Source: Bradyrhizobium_A sp052115025
GTDB lineage: Bacteria > Pseudomonadota > Alphaproteobacteria > Rhizobiales > Xanthobacteraceae
Reading direction: 5' to 3'
DNA: 64,000 nucleotides
NCBI RefSeq assembly: GCF_052115025.1
Contig: NZ_JBFRFW010000014.1
Location: 131,133-195,132, forward strand
This document shows positions 9,971 through 18,764 of this stretch, piece by piece. A model generated the notes under the pieces. The model saw only the letters and a program-made list of their open reading frames with translations. It had not been told where the DNA came from and did not search any database. A program made the translations under genes and the position numbers. Numbering within the stretch: the stretch's first letter is position 1; every line of letters starts with the position of its first letter.

Positions 9971-11530
9971 CACCCGGCCCTTCCATTTTCGGTAGCCAGC
10001 CGCCCCCCAACGCCTGGTAGAGGCTGATGATGGCCTGAAAACGTGCCAGTTGAGCCTGTGCCAAAGTGTCCTCGGCCTGGAATAGCGTCGATTGTGTGTT
10101 GAGGAGCGTCACGATGTCGATGGTGCCGGCTCGCAGCCGCTGCTCGGAAAGATCGAACGCGCGGCGCGACGCCAGCTCTGCCGCCTTCTGCAGGCGCAGC
10201 CGCTCGGACGTCTCCTTGATCGCAATCAGGGCGTTGTCGACGTCGGCAAACGCGGACACCACGGTCTTGCGATAGGTCTGCAGCAGTTCGTCCTGCTTGG
10301 CTTTCTGATAGTCGAAATTCGCCAGATTGCGCCCGCCGTCGAAGATCGGCTGGGTCGCACTGGCGGCCATGCTGTAGAATACCGCGTTCGGCGTGAACAG
10401 CGCCGCCAGCGCCGCGCTCTGATAGCCGCCCTGGCCGGTGAGCTGAATGCTGGGGAAAAATTGCGCGCGCGCATTGCCGACATTGGCCGTGGCGGACGCG
10501 AGGTCGGCTTCCTGACGGCGGATGTCGGGCCGCTGGGTCAGGAGCTCGGACGGCAGCCCCGGCGTCACACGCGGCACGGTGAGGCGGTTCATCGAGCCGC
10601 CGCTGACGCGCAGGCTCTCGGGCGGCCGCGCCACCAGTGTCGCCAGCGCGTTGATGTTCTGCTCGAGGGTCTGTCGCAGCGGCGGCACCGCTGCCTGCTG
10701 GGTCGCGAGCACGCTCGCCTGCTGGCGAGATCGAGATCACTCATGGTGCCGGCGTCGAGCCGCTGCTTGATCGCGTCATAGATGCGCTGGGCGCTGGCGA
10801 TGTTCTGCCTGGCGATGCGGATGCGATCCTGCGACGCCAGTACCTGGAAATATGCATTGGCCACCGCGGCATAGGTGGTCAGGGCGACGACGTCACGATC
10901 GAACCGGTTGGCGTTGGCGGTTTCCTCCGCCGCCAGTGTGGCATCGCGGTTCTTGCCCCAGAAGTCGATCTCGTAGCTGGCGCTCAGCGATGTCGAATAG
11001 GTGGTGGTCGGACGTCCGACGTTGGTCAGGCCGCTCGAGCTCGCGCCCGACGACTTGGAACGCGTGTCCTGGGCGGCGCCGCTCAGTGTCGGCAGCAGCG
11101 CAGCTCCCGTGAGCCGCGCCTGCGCGTCCGCCTGCACGATCCGCGCGGTCGCCGCGGCGATGTCGAGATTGACGGTCTGAGCCTCTTCGATCAGCGCCGT
11201 CAGCTCCGGTGAGCGGAACGCGCGCCACCAGTCGAGCGCCGGTGTCGCCGCGGCTGGCACCCGGCCGGCAAACTTGTAGGTCTGCGGCATGTCGATGGCC
11301 GGGTCAGGCAGGTCGGCCTTGAGGATGCAGCCGGCCGCCGGCACGGCGAGCGCGGCGACCAGACCAAGCCGGCGGACCACGCCCCAGCCTGCCCTGCCCT
11401 GCTTCCGCACCACGGCCAGAGCGCCCGCATGTCCGGCCAGCGGATCGAGCCGTGGCTGGGGCAAGAGCGGGAGGCGGCGAGAAGCATGATCGTCGGACAC
11501 AACGGACATGGTCGATGAACTAGCAGACAT
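9960..11530 (-). pseudogene. NodT/OprM-family outer-membrane efflux lipoprotein, single-site frameshift
   Basis: This is the outer-membrane factor of the operon. The first part has a lipobox (VPAAGC) and the NodT-like segment PALDWWRAFRSPELTALIEEA, and reads in one frame to GTMSDLDLA. The second part starts in another frame at QQASVLATQQAAVPPLRQ and runs to the stop with typical OMF motifs (RPDIRRQEADLASA, QPIFDGGRNLANF). The switch falls at about 10720-10730. A single missing C (GCCCAGCAG read as GCCAGCAG on the coding strand) would restore the frame. Both halves are otherwise intact, so a sequencing error is as likely as a recent mutation. The start at 11530 was chosen because it gives a normal lipoprotein signal; longer upstream frames read poorly. 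Confidence 0.8.
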
Positions 11531-11800
11531 CCACTTCTGAGCGAATTTCGGGCGCTGAAGGACACCTGAAACCGGTGATTCGGGTCGGGGTATGGCCCCG
11601 CTGCTTCCTGAACGAGATCGCCCCGGTTGCGGGGCGCACCCTAGCCCGCCTGCATGGCTTCGCCCAGTCGCCGGCGGATTTGTCCAGCGTTCAAAATCTT
11701 TTCTAGCAGAAACAAATACCACGGAACGTGACTTCCGCCCGTGAAACCGGAACCGAAGGACCGCCGTACCTCCATCGCAAATCGAGGTCGGGGGTACCCT

Positions 11801-13108
11801 ATGCGAATAGCAGTGGTCGGAACGGGAATCGCGGGCAGTTCGGCGGCATGGGCGCTGTCGCACGGCAACCAGGTCACCGTCTACGAACGTGAGTGGCGCG
11901 CGGGCGGCCACAGCCATACCGTGACCATCGACTATGACGGCACGCCGGTCGCCGTGGACATCGGCTTCATCGTCTACAATACCTTAAACTATCCCGAGCT
12001 TACCGCGTTGTTCAATCGGCTTGGCGTCGAAACCGTCGAAAGCTGCATGAGCTTTTCGGTGTCGGCCGATATGGGCCGCTTCGAATGGAAAGGCGGCGGC
12101 AACACCTTCGCGGCGATGGCCACGGGCCTGTTCGCCCAGCCGGGCAACCTGCTCTCACCGTCCTACCTGCGGATGTTGGGTGACATCTTGACCTTCAACC
12201 GGACCAGTATCGATGACTACCATGCCGGACGCCTGAAGGGCCTGTCGCTCGGTGACTATTGCCACCGGCGGCGGTTCTCGCGCCGCCTGCTGACGGACTA
12301 TCTCCTGCCGATGGGGGCTGCGATCTGGTCCGCGCCAGCGAACCGGATGCTGGAGTTTCCGGCCGAGAACTTCGTGGCTTTCTTCAACAATCATCGTCTG
12401 CTGCACCATGACCGTCCGACATGGCGAACGGTGAAAGGCGGCAGCATCCGCTATGTACAACGGCTCACGGCTGCCTTTCATGACCGTCTGCGGCTGGGCT
12501 GTGCGGTCGTGGGGATCGAGCGCAATGTCCATGGCGTCGTCGTCCACGACAGCCGCGGTCATTCCACGGCCTATGATCATGTGGTGATCGCCGCTCATAG
12601 CGATCAGGCGCTTCGCATGCTTGTGGCCCCCACCCCCGCCGAGCGCGACATCCTCGGCAATATTCGTTATGCGCCCAACACCGTCTATCTGCATCGTGAT
12701 CCACGGCTGATGCCGCGCCGCAAGCGCGCCTGGGCATCCTGGAACCTGCTGCGCTGGCCGCGCGACGACGCGCCGCTCAACGACGTCGCCGTCACCTACT
12801 GGATGAACCGCTTGCAGGGCATCGATCCGGGCAAGCCGCTGTTCGTCAGCCTGAACCCGCCATTCGCTCCGGATCCGGCACTCACCTTCGGCCATTATTT
12901 CTGTGAGCATCCCCAGTTCGACGCCAGAGCCTTCGCCGCACAGGCCCGTCTCAACGAAATTCAGGGCCTGCAGCGCACCTGGTTCTGCGGCGCCTGGACC
13001 GGCTACGGATTCCATGAGGATGGGCTGCACTCCGGTCTTGCCGTTGCGCAGGCTCTTGGCCTGGCGTCGCCCGGGCGGGAAAGGGTCCTGGCCGAGGCCG
13101 CGGAGTAG
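11801..13108 (+). CDS. FAD-dependent oxidoreductase (flavin amine oxidase type)
   Basis: A 435-residue protein with an N-terminal dinucleotide-binding motif VVGTGIAGSSAAW (residues 5-17) and the following YEREWRAGGHSHT, the second FAD contact of amine-oxidase or phytoene-desaturase-like flavoproteins. A C-terminal FAD motif WFCGAWTGYGFHEDGLHSG completes the fold. The start at 11801 is preceded by GAGG. It heads a plus-strand cluster with DUF1365 and a CFA-synthase-like methyltransferase. Homologous trios are known in other proteobacteria near singlet-oxygen (RpoE/ChrR) regulons and in unusual fatty-acid synthesis. Here no regulator is visible. The substrate is inferred to be a membrane lipid acyl chain. 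Confidence 0.8.
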   Translation: MRIAVVGTGIAGSSAAWALSHGNQVTVYEREWRAGGHSHTVTIDYDGTPVAVDIGFIVYNTLNYPELTALFNRLGVETVESCMSFSVSADMGRFEWKGGGNTFAAMATGLFAQPGNLLSPSYLRMLGDILTFNRTSIDDYHAGRLKGLSLGDYCHRRRFSRRLLTDYLLPMGAAIWSAPANRMLEFPAENFVAFFNNHRLLHHDRPTWRTVKGGSIRYVQRLTAAFHDRLRLGCAVVGIERNVHGVVVHDSRGHSTAYDHVVIAAHSDQALRMLVAPTPAERDILGNIRYAPNTVYLHRDPRLMPRRKRAWASWNLLRWPRDDAPLNDVAVTYWMNRLQGIDPGKPLFVSLNPPFAPDPALTFGHYFCEHPQFDARAFAAQARLNEIQGLQRTWFCGAWTGYGFHEDGLHSGLAVAQALGLASPGRERVLAEAAE

Positions 13109-13112
13109 TCCG

Positions 13113-13964
13113 ATGGCGCATCGCACCGATCACGACGATGCCCGAGCCCCCCGCGCAGCTGCCAGTCTTTACGTCGGCGATGTGATGCACGCGCGGCTGA
13201 AGCCGGTCGCGCACCGTTTCAGTTATCGCGTCATGAGCCTGCTGATCGATCTCGACCGCCTTGACGATGCCGATCGGCTCTCAGCGATGTTCGGTGTCAA
13301 CCGCGCCGCAATCTACAGCTTCCACGAGGCAGATCACGGCGATCGCGACGGATCGTCGCTCGCCCGCTATGTCCGTCGCCGCGCCCGCGAACAGGGGCTC
13401 GACCTCAGTGGCGGACGGATCGAGCTGCTGTGCTATCCGCGCCTGCTCGGCTACGTCTTCAATCCGCTCTCGGTCTACTTCTGCCACGATGCAGGCGGCG
13501 ATCTCGCACTGATCATCTACGAGGTCCGCAACACCTTCGGCGAGGCGCATTCCTATGTACGTCCGGTTCGGCCGGAAGAGCGGAGTGCCGCAGGCTTGCG
13601 CCAGCAGCAGGACAAGCTGTTCCGGGTCTCTCCCTTCATCGACATGGCAGCGCGATACCATTTTCGGGTCGCGCCACCGACGGACACGATCAGGCTGCGG
13701 ATCCTGGAAACCGACCGCGACGGGCCACTGCTCGCGGCGACCTTCAGCGGGCGGCGCCGGCCGCTCGTTACACGGACATTGCTGCGGGCGTTCATCGCGC
13801 TGCCATTGGTCACCATCAAAATCATTGCCGCCATTCACTGGGAGGCCTTGCGTCTTTGGGGCAAAGGGGCGAGGCTGGTTCCACGGACGCCGGCTGACGA
13901 TGGCGCTGGGCCACATGACCTGCAGCACATGACCAGGCTGCGTCCGGACCCGGAGCCCTATTGA
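13113..13964 (+). CDS. DUF1365 domain-containing protein
   Basis: A 283-residue protein with family hallmarks: SLYVGDVMHARLKPVAHRFSYRV at the N-terminus (two short blocks), then CYPRLLGYVFNPLSVYFC and IYEVRNTFGEAHSY. The biochemical role of DUF1365 is not established. It is often found between a flavin oxidoreductase and a cyclopropane-synthase-like enzyme, as here. The gene begins 4 bases after the upstream stop and ends 16 bases before the methyltransferase, so the three are almost certainly one transcript. A hydrophobic stretch near residues 222-240 may make it membrane-associated. Confidence 0.85.
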   Translation: MAHRTDHDDARAPRAAASLYVGDVMHARLKPVAHRFSYRVMSLLIDLDRLDDADRLSAMFGVNRAAIYSFHEADHGDRDGSSLARYVRRRAREQGLDLSGGRIELLCYPRLLGYVFNPLSVYFCHDAGGDLALIIYEVRNTFGEAHSYVRPVRPEERSAAGLRQQQDKLFRVSPFIDMAARYHFRVAPPTDTIRLRILETDRDGPLLAATFSGRRRPLVTRTLLRAFIALPLVTIKIIAAIHWEALRLWGKGARLVPRTPADDGAGPHDLQHMTRLRPDPEPY

Positions 13965-13980
13965 AGCGCTGGATGCTGGA

Positions 13981-15210
13981 ATGCCCGAGCCGATCGTTCT
14001 CACCCCGGACAACGTCGCCGATACGCTTTCCGACCTGCCCCGGCTGACACGGCTTGCGTTCGGTTTTGCTTCGCGCCTGCGGCGCGGCACGCTGGATGTG
14101 ACGCTGCCGGACGGCCGATGCGTCCGGTTCGGGGGCGTCGAGCCGGGCCCCGCGGCCGCCATGGTCATTCATGACCATGCCTTTGCATGGCGCCTGCTCA
14201 ATGGCGGCGACATCGGCATCGCGGAGGCCTACCTGCGGCGCGAATGGGACACCCCGGATCTGACGCAATTCCTCTACATCTTCTGCGTCAACCACGACCT
14301 GATCCAGGCGATGCTCGGCAACAAGCCGTGGATGCGGGTGGTGCAGGCCGTGCGCCACTGGTTCAATCGCAACACCCGCGCCCAGGCGCGGCGCAACATC
14401 CATGCGCATTACGACATCGGCAACGCGTTCTATTCGTCGTGGCTGGATTCCAGCATGACCTATTCGTCGGCGCTGTTCGAGGATGGCGCCAACGACCTGA
14501 CCACCGCCCAGAACAACAAGTACCGGCGGCTCGCCGAAGGCATCGATCTCAAGCCCGGCCAGCGGCTGCTGGAAATTGGCTGCGGCTGGGGCGGGTTCGC
14601 CGAATATGTCGCCAAGAACTTCGGCGCCCGCGTGGTCGGACTGACCATCAGCCAGGAACAGTTCGACTTCGCGCGTAAGCGCATCCATGACGCCGGCCTC
14701 AACGAACAGGTCGAGATCCGGCTGCAGGACTACCGCGACGAGCGCAGCCAGTACGACCGTATCGCATCGATCGAGATGATCGAGGCGGTCGGCGAGGAGT
14801 TCTGGCCGCGCTATTTTTCCCAGCTTCGCGACCGGCTGCTGCCGGGGGGCCTCGCCGGCATCCAGGCCATCACCATCCAGGACCGGTTCTTCGACGCCTA
14901 CCGTCGCGAGGTGGACTTCATCCAGCGCTATGTTTTCCCGGGCGGCATGCTGCCGTCGCCCAACGTGCTGAAGTCGCTCGGCGAGCATTTTGGCATACCC
15001 ATCATCCGGGAGCGGATTTTCGGGCAAGATTATGCTCGGACGCTGGCGACCTGGCGGGATAACTTTCGCGCAGCATGGCCAAGCCTGACCCCACAGGGGT
15101 TCGACGAACGTTTCCGCCGGCTGTGGGAGTATTACCTCGCCTATTGCGAGGCTGGCTTCCTGTCGGGAAATATTGACGTTCGCCAGGTCATCTTTGCCAA
15201 GACGGCCTGA
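13981..15210 (+). CDS. cfa: Cyclopropane-fatty-acyl-phospholipid synthase family methyltransferase
   Basis: A 409-residue SAM-dependent methyltransferase. HYDIGNAFY (residues 143-151) is followed by the SAM-binding loop LEIGCGWGG (197-205) and the CFA-type block SIEMIEAVGEEFWPRYF. The family transfers the SAM methyl group to the cis double bond of phospholipid acyl chains at the membrane surface, giving cyclopropane or methyl-branched products. The length fits the family. As last gene of the oxidoreductase/DUF1365 cluster, it may make a methylated acyl chain that the flavoprotein then oxidises (inference). A plain stress-type Cfa role is the alternative. Confidence 0.88.
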   Translation: MPEPIVLTPDNVADTLSDLPRLTRLAFGFASRLRRGTLDVTLPDGRCVRFGGVEPGPAAAMVIHDHAFAWRLLNGGDIGIAEAYLRREWDTPDLTQFLYIFCVNHDLIQAMLGNKPWMRVVQAVRHWFNRNTRAQARRNIHAHYDIGNAFYSSWLDSSMTYSSALFEDGANDLTTAQNNKYRRLAEGIDLKPGQRLLEIGCGWGGFAEYVAKNFGARVVGLTISQEQFDFARKRIHDAGLNEQVEIRLQDYRDERSQYDRIASIEMIEAVGEEFWPRYFSQLRDRLLPGGLAGIQAITIQDRFFDAYRREVDFIQRYVFPGGMLPSPNVLKSLGEHFGIPIIRERIFGQDYARTLATWRDNFRAAWPSLTPQGFDERFRRLWEYYLAYCEAGFLSGNIDVRQVIFAKTA

Positions 15211-15344
15211 AGACCCGCCGGACCCGCCTCCACCCGCGCGCGTCTCGTCCCTGCCGAGGCCGTGGCCGGCGAGTTTCCCCTCGGCCGCAAAATGCTTTAG
15301 GCTCGAAAATTGAATCGATCCCGAAGCTAGGCCCGCGTTCCATC

Positions 15345-16382
15345 ATGCCCATTCATAACGGTGTCGTCGAAGCGATCGGCAATACGCCGCTCATCAAACT
15401 CAAGCACGCGTCGGAAGCGACCGGCTGCACCATCCTGGGCAAGGCCGAGTTCATGAATCCAGGCCAGTCCGTCAAGGACCGCGCCGCGCTCTACATCATC
15501 CAGGATGCGGTCCGAAGCGGCCAGCTCAAGCCGGGCGGCGTCATTGTCGAGGGCACCGCGGGCAATACCGGCATCGGTCTCGCGCTGGTGGCCAACGCGC
15601 TCGGTTTCCGCACCGTGATCGTGATCCCGGAGACCCAGAGCCAGGAAAAGAAGGACATGCTGCGGCTATGCGGCGCCGAGCTGGTCGAGGTCCCCGCGGT
15701 CCCCTACGCCAACCCCAACAATTATGTGAAGCTGTCCGGCCGCCTTGCCGGGCAACTCGCGAAAACCGAGCCGAATGGCGCGGTCTGGGCCAACCAGTTC
15801 GACAATGTCGCCAACCGCCAGGCCCATATCGAGACCACGGCCGCCGAGATCTGGCAGCAGACCGGCGGCAAGGTCGACGGCTTCGTCGCCTCGGTCGGCT
15901 CGGGCGGCACGCTCGCGGGCGTCTCGATCGGCCTCAAAGCCAAGAACAAGGACATCCGCATCGCCCTCGCCGATCCGCTGGGATCGGCGCTGTTCTCCTA
16001 TTACACGTCCGGCACGCTGAAGGCCGAGGGATCCTCGATCACCGAGGGCATTGGCCAGGGGCGAGTGACCGCCAATCTCGACGGCGCGGTGGTGGATGCC
16101 GCCTATCAGATCCCGGACACCGAGGCGGTGCCGCTGATTTTCGACCTGCTACTGCATGAAGGGCTCTGCCTCGGCGGTTCGACCGGCGTCAATGTCGCCG
16201 GCGCCATTCGCCTCGCCAAGGAGCTCGGCCCGGGCCACACCATCGTGACCGTGCTGTGCGATTATGGCACGCGCTATCAGTCGAAGCTGTTCAATCCGGA
16301 GTTCATGCGGGCCAAGAGCCTGCCGGTGCCGGAGTGGCTCGAGCGCCGCAGCACGCTGAGCGTGCCCTACGAGAAGGTATAG
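15345..16382 (+). CDS. cysK: Cysteine synthase A (O-acetylserine sulfhydrylase)
   Basis: A 345-residue fold-type II PLP enzyme. Lys44 in NPGQSVKDRAA is the PLP lysine. GTAGNTGIGLA (residues 70-80) is the substrate/phosphate loop, and GSGGTLAGVS binds the PLP phosphate. It makes cysteine from O-acetylserine and sulfide in the cytoplasm. It is slightly longer than E. coli CysK because of an approximately 25-residue C-terminal extension. It is monocistronic, and its TAG stop abuts a palindromic intergenic repeat shared with the convergent aapP gene. Confidence 0.9.
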   Translation: MPIHNGVVEAIGNTPLIKLKHASEATGCTILGKAEFMNPGQSVKDRAALYIIQDAVRSGQLKPGGVIVEGTAGNTGIGLALVANALGFRTVIVIPETQSQEKKDMLRLCGAELVEVPAVPYANPNNYVKLSGRLAGQLAKTEPNGAVWANQFDNVANRQAHIETTAAEIWQQTGGKVDGFVASVGSGGTLAGVSIGLKAKNKDIRIALADPLGSALFSYYTSGTLKAEGSSITEGIGQGRVTANLDGAVVDAAYQIPDTEAVPLIFDLLLHEGLCLGGSTGVNVAGAIRLAKELGPGHTIVTVLCDYGTRYQSKLFNPEFMRAKSLPVPEWLERRSTLSVPYEKV

Positions 16383-16482
16383 CGCTCCACCAGCAACATA
16401 TGTTTGCCAGTGGTCCTTATGATTCTAACATTCGCAATGATGCCCGCCGATATCGGATGCGAATGTTGGAAGCGGATCACTA
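16380..16482. repeat. Palindromic intergenic element between convergent cysK and aapP
   Basis: The stretch between the two convergent stop codons is almost entirely dyad-symmetric. There is a palindromic core GCAACATATGTTTGC near 16392-16406. A 14-base inverted repeat has arms 16423-16436 (TTCTAACATTCGCA) and 16458-16471 (TGCGAATGTTGGAA, one mismatch), and CCGATATCGG sits in its loop. Both flanking genes take their TAG stops from its edges. It may act as a bidirectional terminator or be a small dispersed repeat; copy number elsewhere cannot be seen here. Confidence 0.6.
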
Positions 16483-17220
16483 GCGCAGGATCTGGCTGAG
16501 GAACAGCTGGGTCCGCGCATGCTGCGGGTTGGCAAAGAACTCCTGCGGCGTGTTGGCCTCGATGATCTGGCCGGCGTCCATGAACACGACCCGGCTCGCC
16601 ACCTCCCGCGCAAACCCCATCTCATGGGTGACCACCAGCATGGTCATGCCCTCCCGGGCAAGATCGACCATGGTGTCGAGGACCTCCTTGACCATCTCCG
16701 GATCGAGCGCCGAGGTCGGCTCGTCGAACAGCATCACCTTGGGGTTCATGGTCAGAGCGCGGGCGATCGCCACGCGCTGCTGCTGGCCGCCGGACAGCTG
16801 GCCCGGATACTTGTCGGCCTTGTCGGGGATGCGGACCCGCTCGAGGTACTTCATCGCGGTCGCTTCCGCATCCTTCTTGGGGATGTTGCGGACCCAGATC
16901 GGCGCCAGCGTGCAGTTGTCCAGCACCGTCAGGTGCGGAAACAGGTTGAAGCTCTGGAACACCATGCCGACGTCGCGCCGCACCTCGTCGATCCGGCGCA
17001 GGTTCGGGCCGAGCTCGATGTTGTCGACCACGATGCGGCCTTCCTGAAATTCCTCCAGTGCATTGATGCAGCGGATGAAGGTCGACTTGCCGGAGCCGGA
17101 CGGCCCGCAGATCACGATGCGCTCGCCGCGTCCGACGTCGAGGCTGATGTCACGCAGCACATGAAACTCGCCGTACCACTTGTTCAGCCCTGCGACGGTC
17201 ACGATCGGTTCGGCGGTCAT
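16480..17220 (-). CDS. aapP: General L-amino acid ABC transporter ATP-binding protein
   Basis: A 246-residue ABC ATPase. Walker A GPSGSGKST, Q-loop VFQSFNLFPHLTV, signature LSGGQQQR, Walker B VMLFDEPTSALDPE and the H-loop VVTHEMGFA are all intact. It is in the polar-amino-acid (HisP/GlnQ/AapP) class. It energises uptake of amino acids through AapQ/AapM. It is last in the minus-strand order aapJ-aapQ-aapM-aapP, 20 bases after aapM, which is the usual arrangement in rhizobia. Confidence 0.93.
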   Translation of the reverse strand: MTAEPIVTVAGLNKWYGEFHVLRDISLDVGRGERIVICGPSGSGKSTFIRCINALEEFQEGRIVVDNIELGPNLRRIDEVRRDVGMVFQSFNLFPHLTVLDNCTLAPIWVRNIPKKDAEATAMKYLERVRIPDKADKYPGQLSGGQQQRVAIARALTMNPKVMLFDEPTSALDPEMVKEVLDTMVDLAREGMTMLVVTHEMGFAREVASRVVFMDAGQIIEANTPQEFFANPQHARTQLFLSQILR

Positions 17221-17240
17221 GATGATCCTTCTCAGCGGCG

Positions 17241-18764
17241 TCAGTGGCGGCGATGGGCATTGAGGCGGCGCTCGACGAACAGCGAGTAGCGCGACATGCC
17301 AAAGCAGAACACGAAGTAGATCAGGCCGGTGAACGCAAAGCCGGTGAACAGCGTGGTCGGCGTCGCCCAGACCGGATCGGCGAACGCGGCGCGCAGCGAT
17401 CCCAGGAGGTCGAAGATCGCCACGATCAGCACCAGCGTGGTGTCCTTGAACAGCGCGATGAAGCTGTTGACGAGGCCGGGAATGACATGGCGCAGCGCCT
17501 GCGGCAGCACGACGAGGCCCGTCGTCTTCCAGTACGACAAGCCCAGCGCGTTCGCCGCCTCCGCCTGCCCGCGCGGGATCGCCTGCAGGCCGCCGCGAAT
17601 GACCTCGGCGTTGTAGGCGCCCGAGAACAGCGCGATGCCGATCAGCACCCGCAACAGCCCGTCGACGGTGAAATTGCCCGGCAGGAACAGCGGCAGCATG
17701 TAGGTGGCGAAGAACAGCACGGTGATTAGCGGCACGCCGCGCCAGAACTCGATGAAGGCGATCGAGAACACCCGGATCAGCGGAATGCTGGCGCGTCGGC
17801 CGAGCGCCAGCGCGATGCCGATCGGCATCGAGGCGACGATCCCCGTCACCGACACCACCAGCGTCACCAGCAGGCCGCCATAGAGCCGGCTGTCGACCAC
17901 CGGCAGCCCGCCGTGGTCGAGCCCCATGGCCGCGACCACGAGACCGATGCCAATGAACGTGATGCCGCTGAGGAGCAGCGCCCGCCAGCCGGTCCGAAAC
18001 CCGCCATTGAGCAGAAACAGCAGCAGCGAGACGATGATCGCGGTCAGCACAAGATCGGCCCAGACCGGCTGGCCGGAGGTCTGGATGGCGTCGCGCAGCC
18101 AGGTGAACGGCGCAATCGGGATCGCCAGAGCGCTGCCGAACAGCACCAGCGCCTTGCCGATCCCGATCGACAGCAGGCCGAACAGACCCCGTCCCTCGCC
18201 GAGATCGGCGAGCTTGCGTCCGGCGTCGACCAGGCTGTTGGCGACCGCGAGCGCCGCGTCCGCGAACCAGGTGAAGCCGAAGCCGCGAATGCCGCCGCCG
18301 TGCAGCAGGAAATAGGCGACGACCGGAAAGGCCAGGAAGAACAGCCCGGCATTCAGCGTCTTGGCCGGCAGGCGCGGGATCAGGAGCGGGATCAGCAGCA
18401 CGACCGCGAGCAGGAAGATCAGGTTGACCCGCCAGCGCTCCGCCTCCGGATAGAAGCCGTAGATCAGCTGGGTTAGTTTGGCCTGGACGAACGGCCAGCA
18501 GGCGCCGACCGCGCGGCCGACGTTTTCAGGCAGGCACGCATTGCGATCCTGGCCCTGCCAGACGGCGTCCACCAGCATGAAGCGGACGGTCGGCACCAGG
18601 ATGAAGCCGAGCAGCAGCGCGCTGACGATGGTCAGCACCGCGTTCATCGGCGAGTTGAACAGCCGTGTCCGCAGGAAGCCGACAAACCCGGTCGTGACCA
18701 CCGGCGCCGGCCGCTGCGGCACCAGTTCCCGACGGACGAAGGAGGTCGCGAGCTGATCGGTCAT
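17241..18764 (-). CDS. aapM: General L-amino acid ABC transporter permease
   Basis: A 507-residue inner-membrane permease of the HisM/AapM type. The C-terminal permease domain carries the EAA-like coupling loop IPRGQAEAANALGLSYWKTT and the conserved block EFWRGVPLITVLFF. The start at 18764 overlaps the aapQ stop by 4 bases (ATGA), giving translational coupling. The region at about residues 60-270 adds several hydrophobic segments and a periplasmic stretch, making it longer than the approximately 385-residue Rhizobium AapM. It partners AapQ in the membrane pore. Confidence 0.9.
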   Translation of the reverse strand: MTDQLATSFVRRELVPQRPAPVVTTGFVGFLRTRLFNSPMNAVLTIVSALLLGFILVPTVRFMLVDAVWQGQDRNACLPENVGRAVGACWPFVQAKLTQLIYGFYPEAERWRVNLIFLLAVVLLIPLLIPRLPAKTLNAGLFFLAFPVVAYFLLHGGGIRGFGFTWFADAALAVANSLVDAGRKLADLGEGRGLFGLLSIGIGKALVLFGSALAIPIAPFTWLRDAIQTSGQPVWADLVLTAIIVSLLLFLLNGGFRTGWRALLLSGITFIGIGLVVAAMGLDHGGLPVVDSRLYGGLLVTLVVSVTGIVASMPIGIALALGRRASIPLIRVFSIAFIEFWRGVPLITVLFFATYMLPLFLPGNFTVDGLLRVLIGIALFSGAYNAEVIRGGLQAIPRGQAEAANALGLSYWKTTGLVVLPQALRHVIPGLVNSFIALFKDTTLVLIVAIFDLLGSLRAAFADPVWATPTTLFTGFAFTGLIYFVFCFGMSRYSLFVERRLNAHRRH

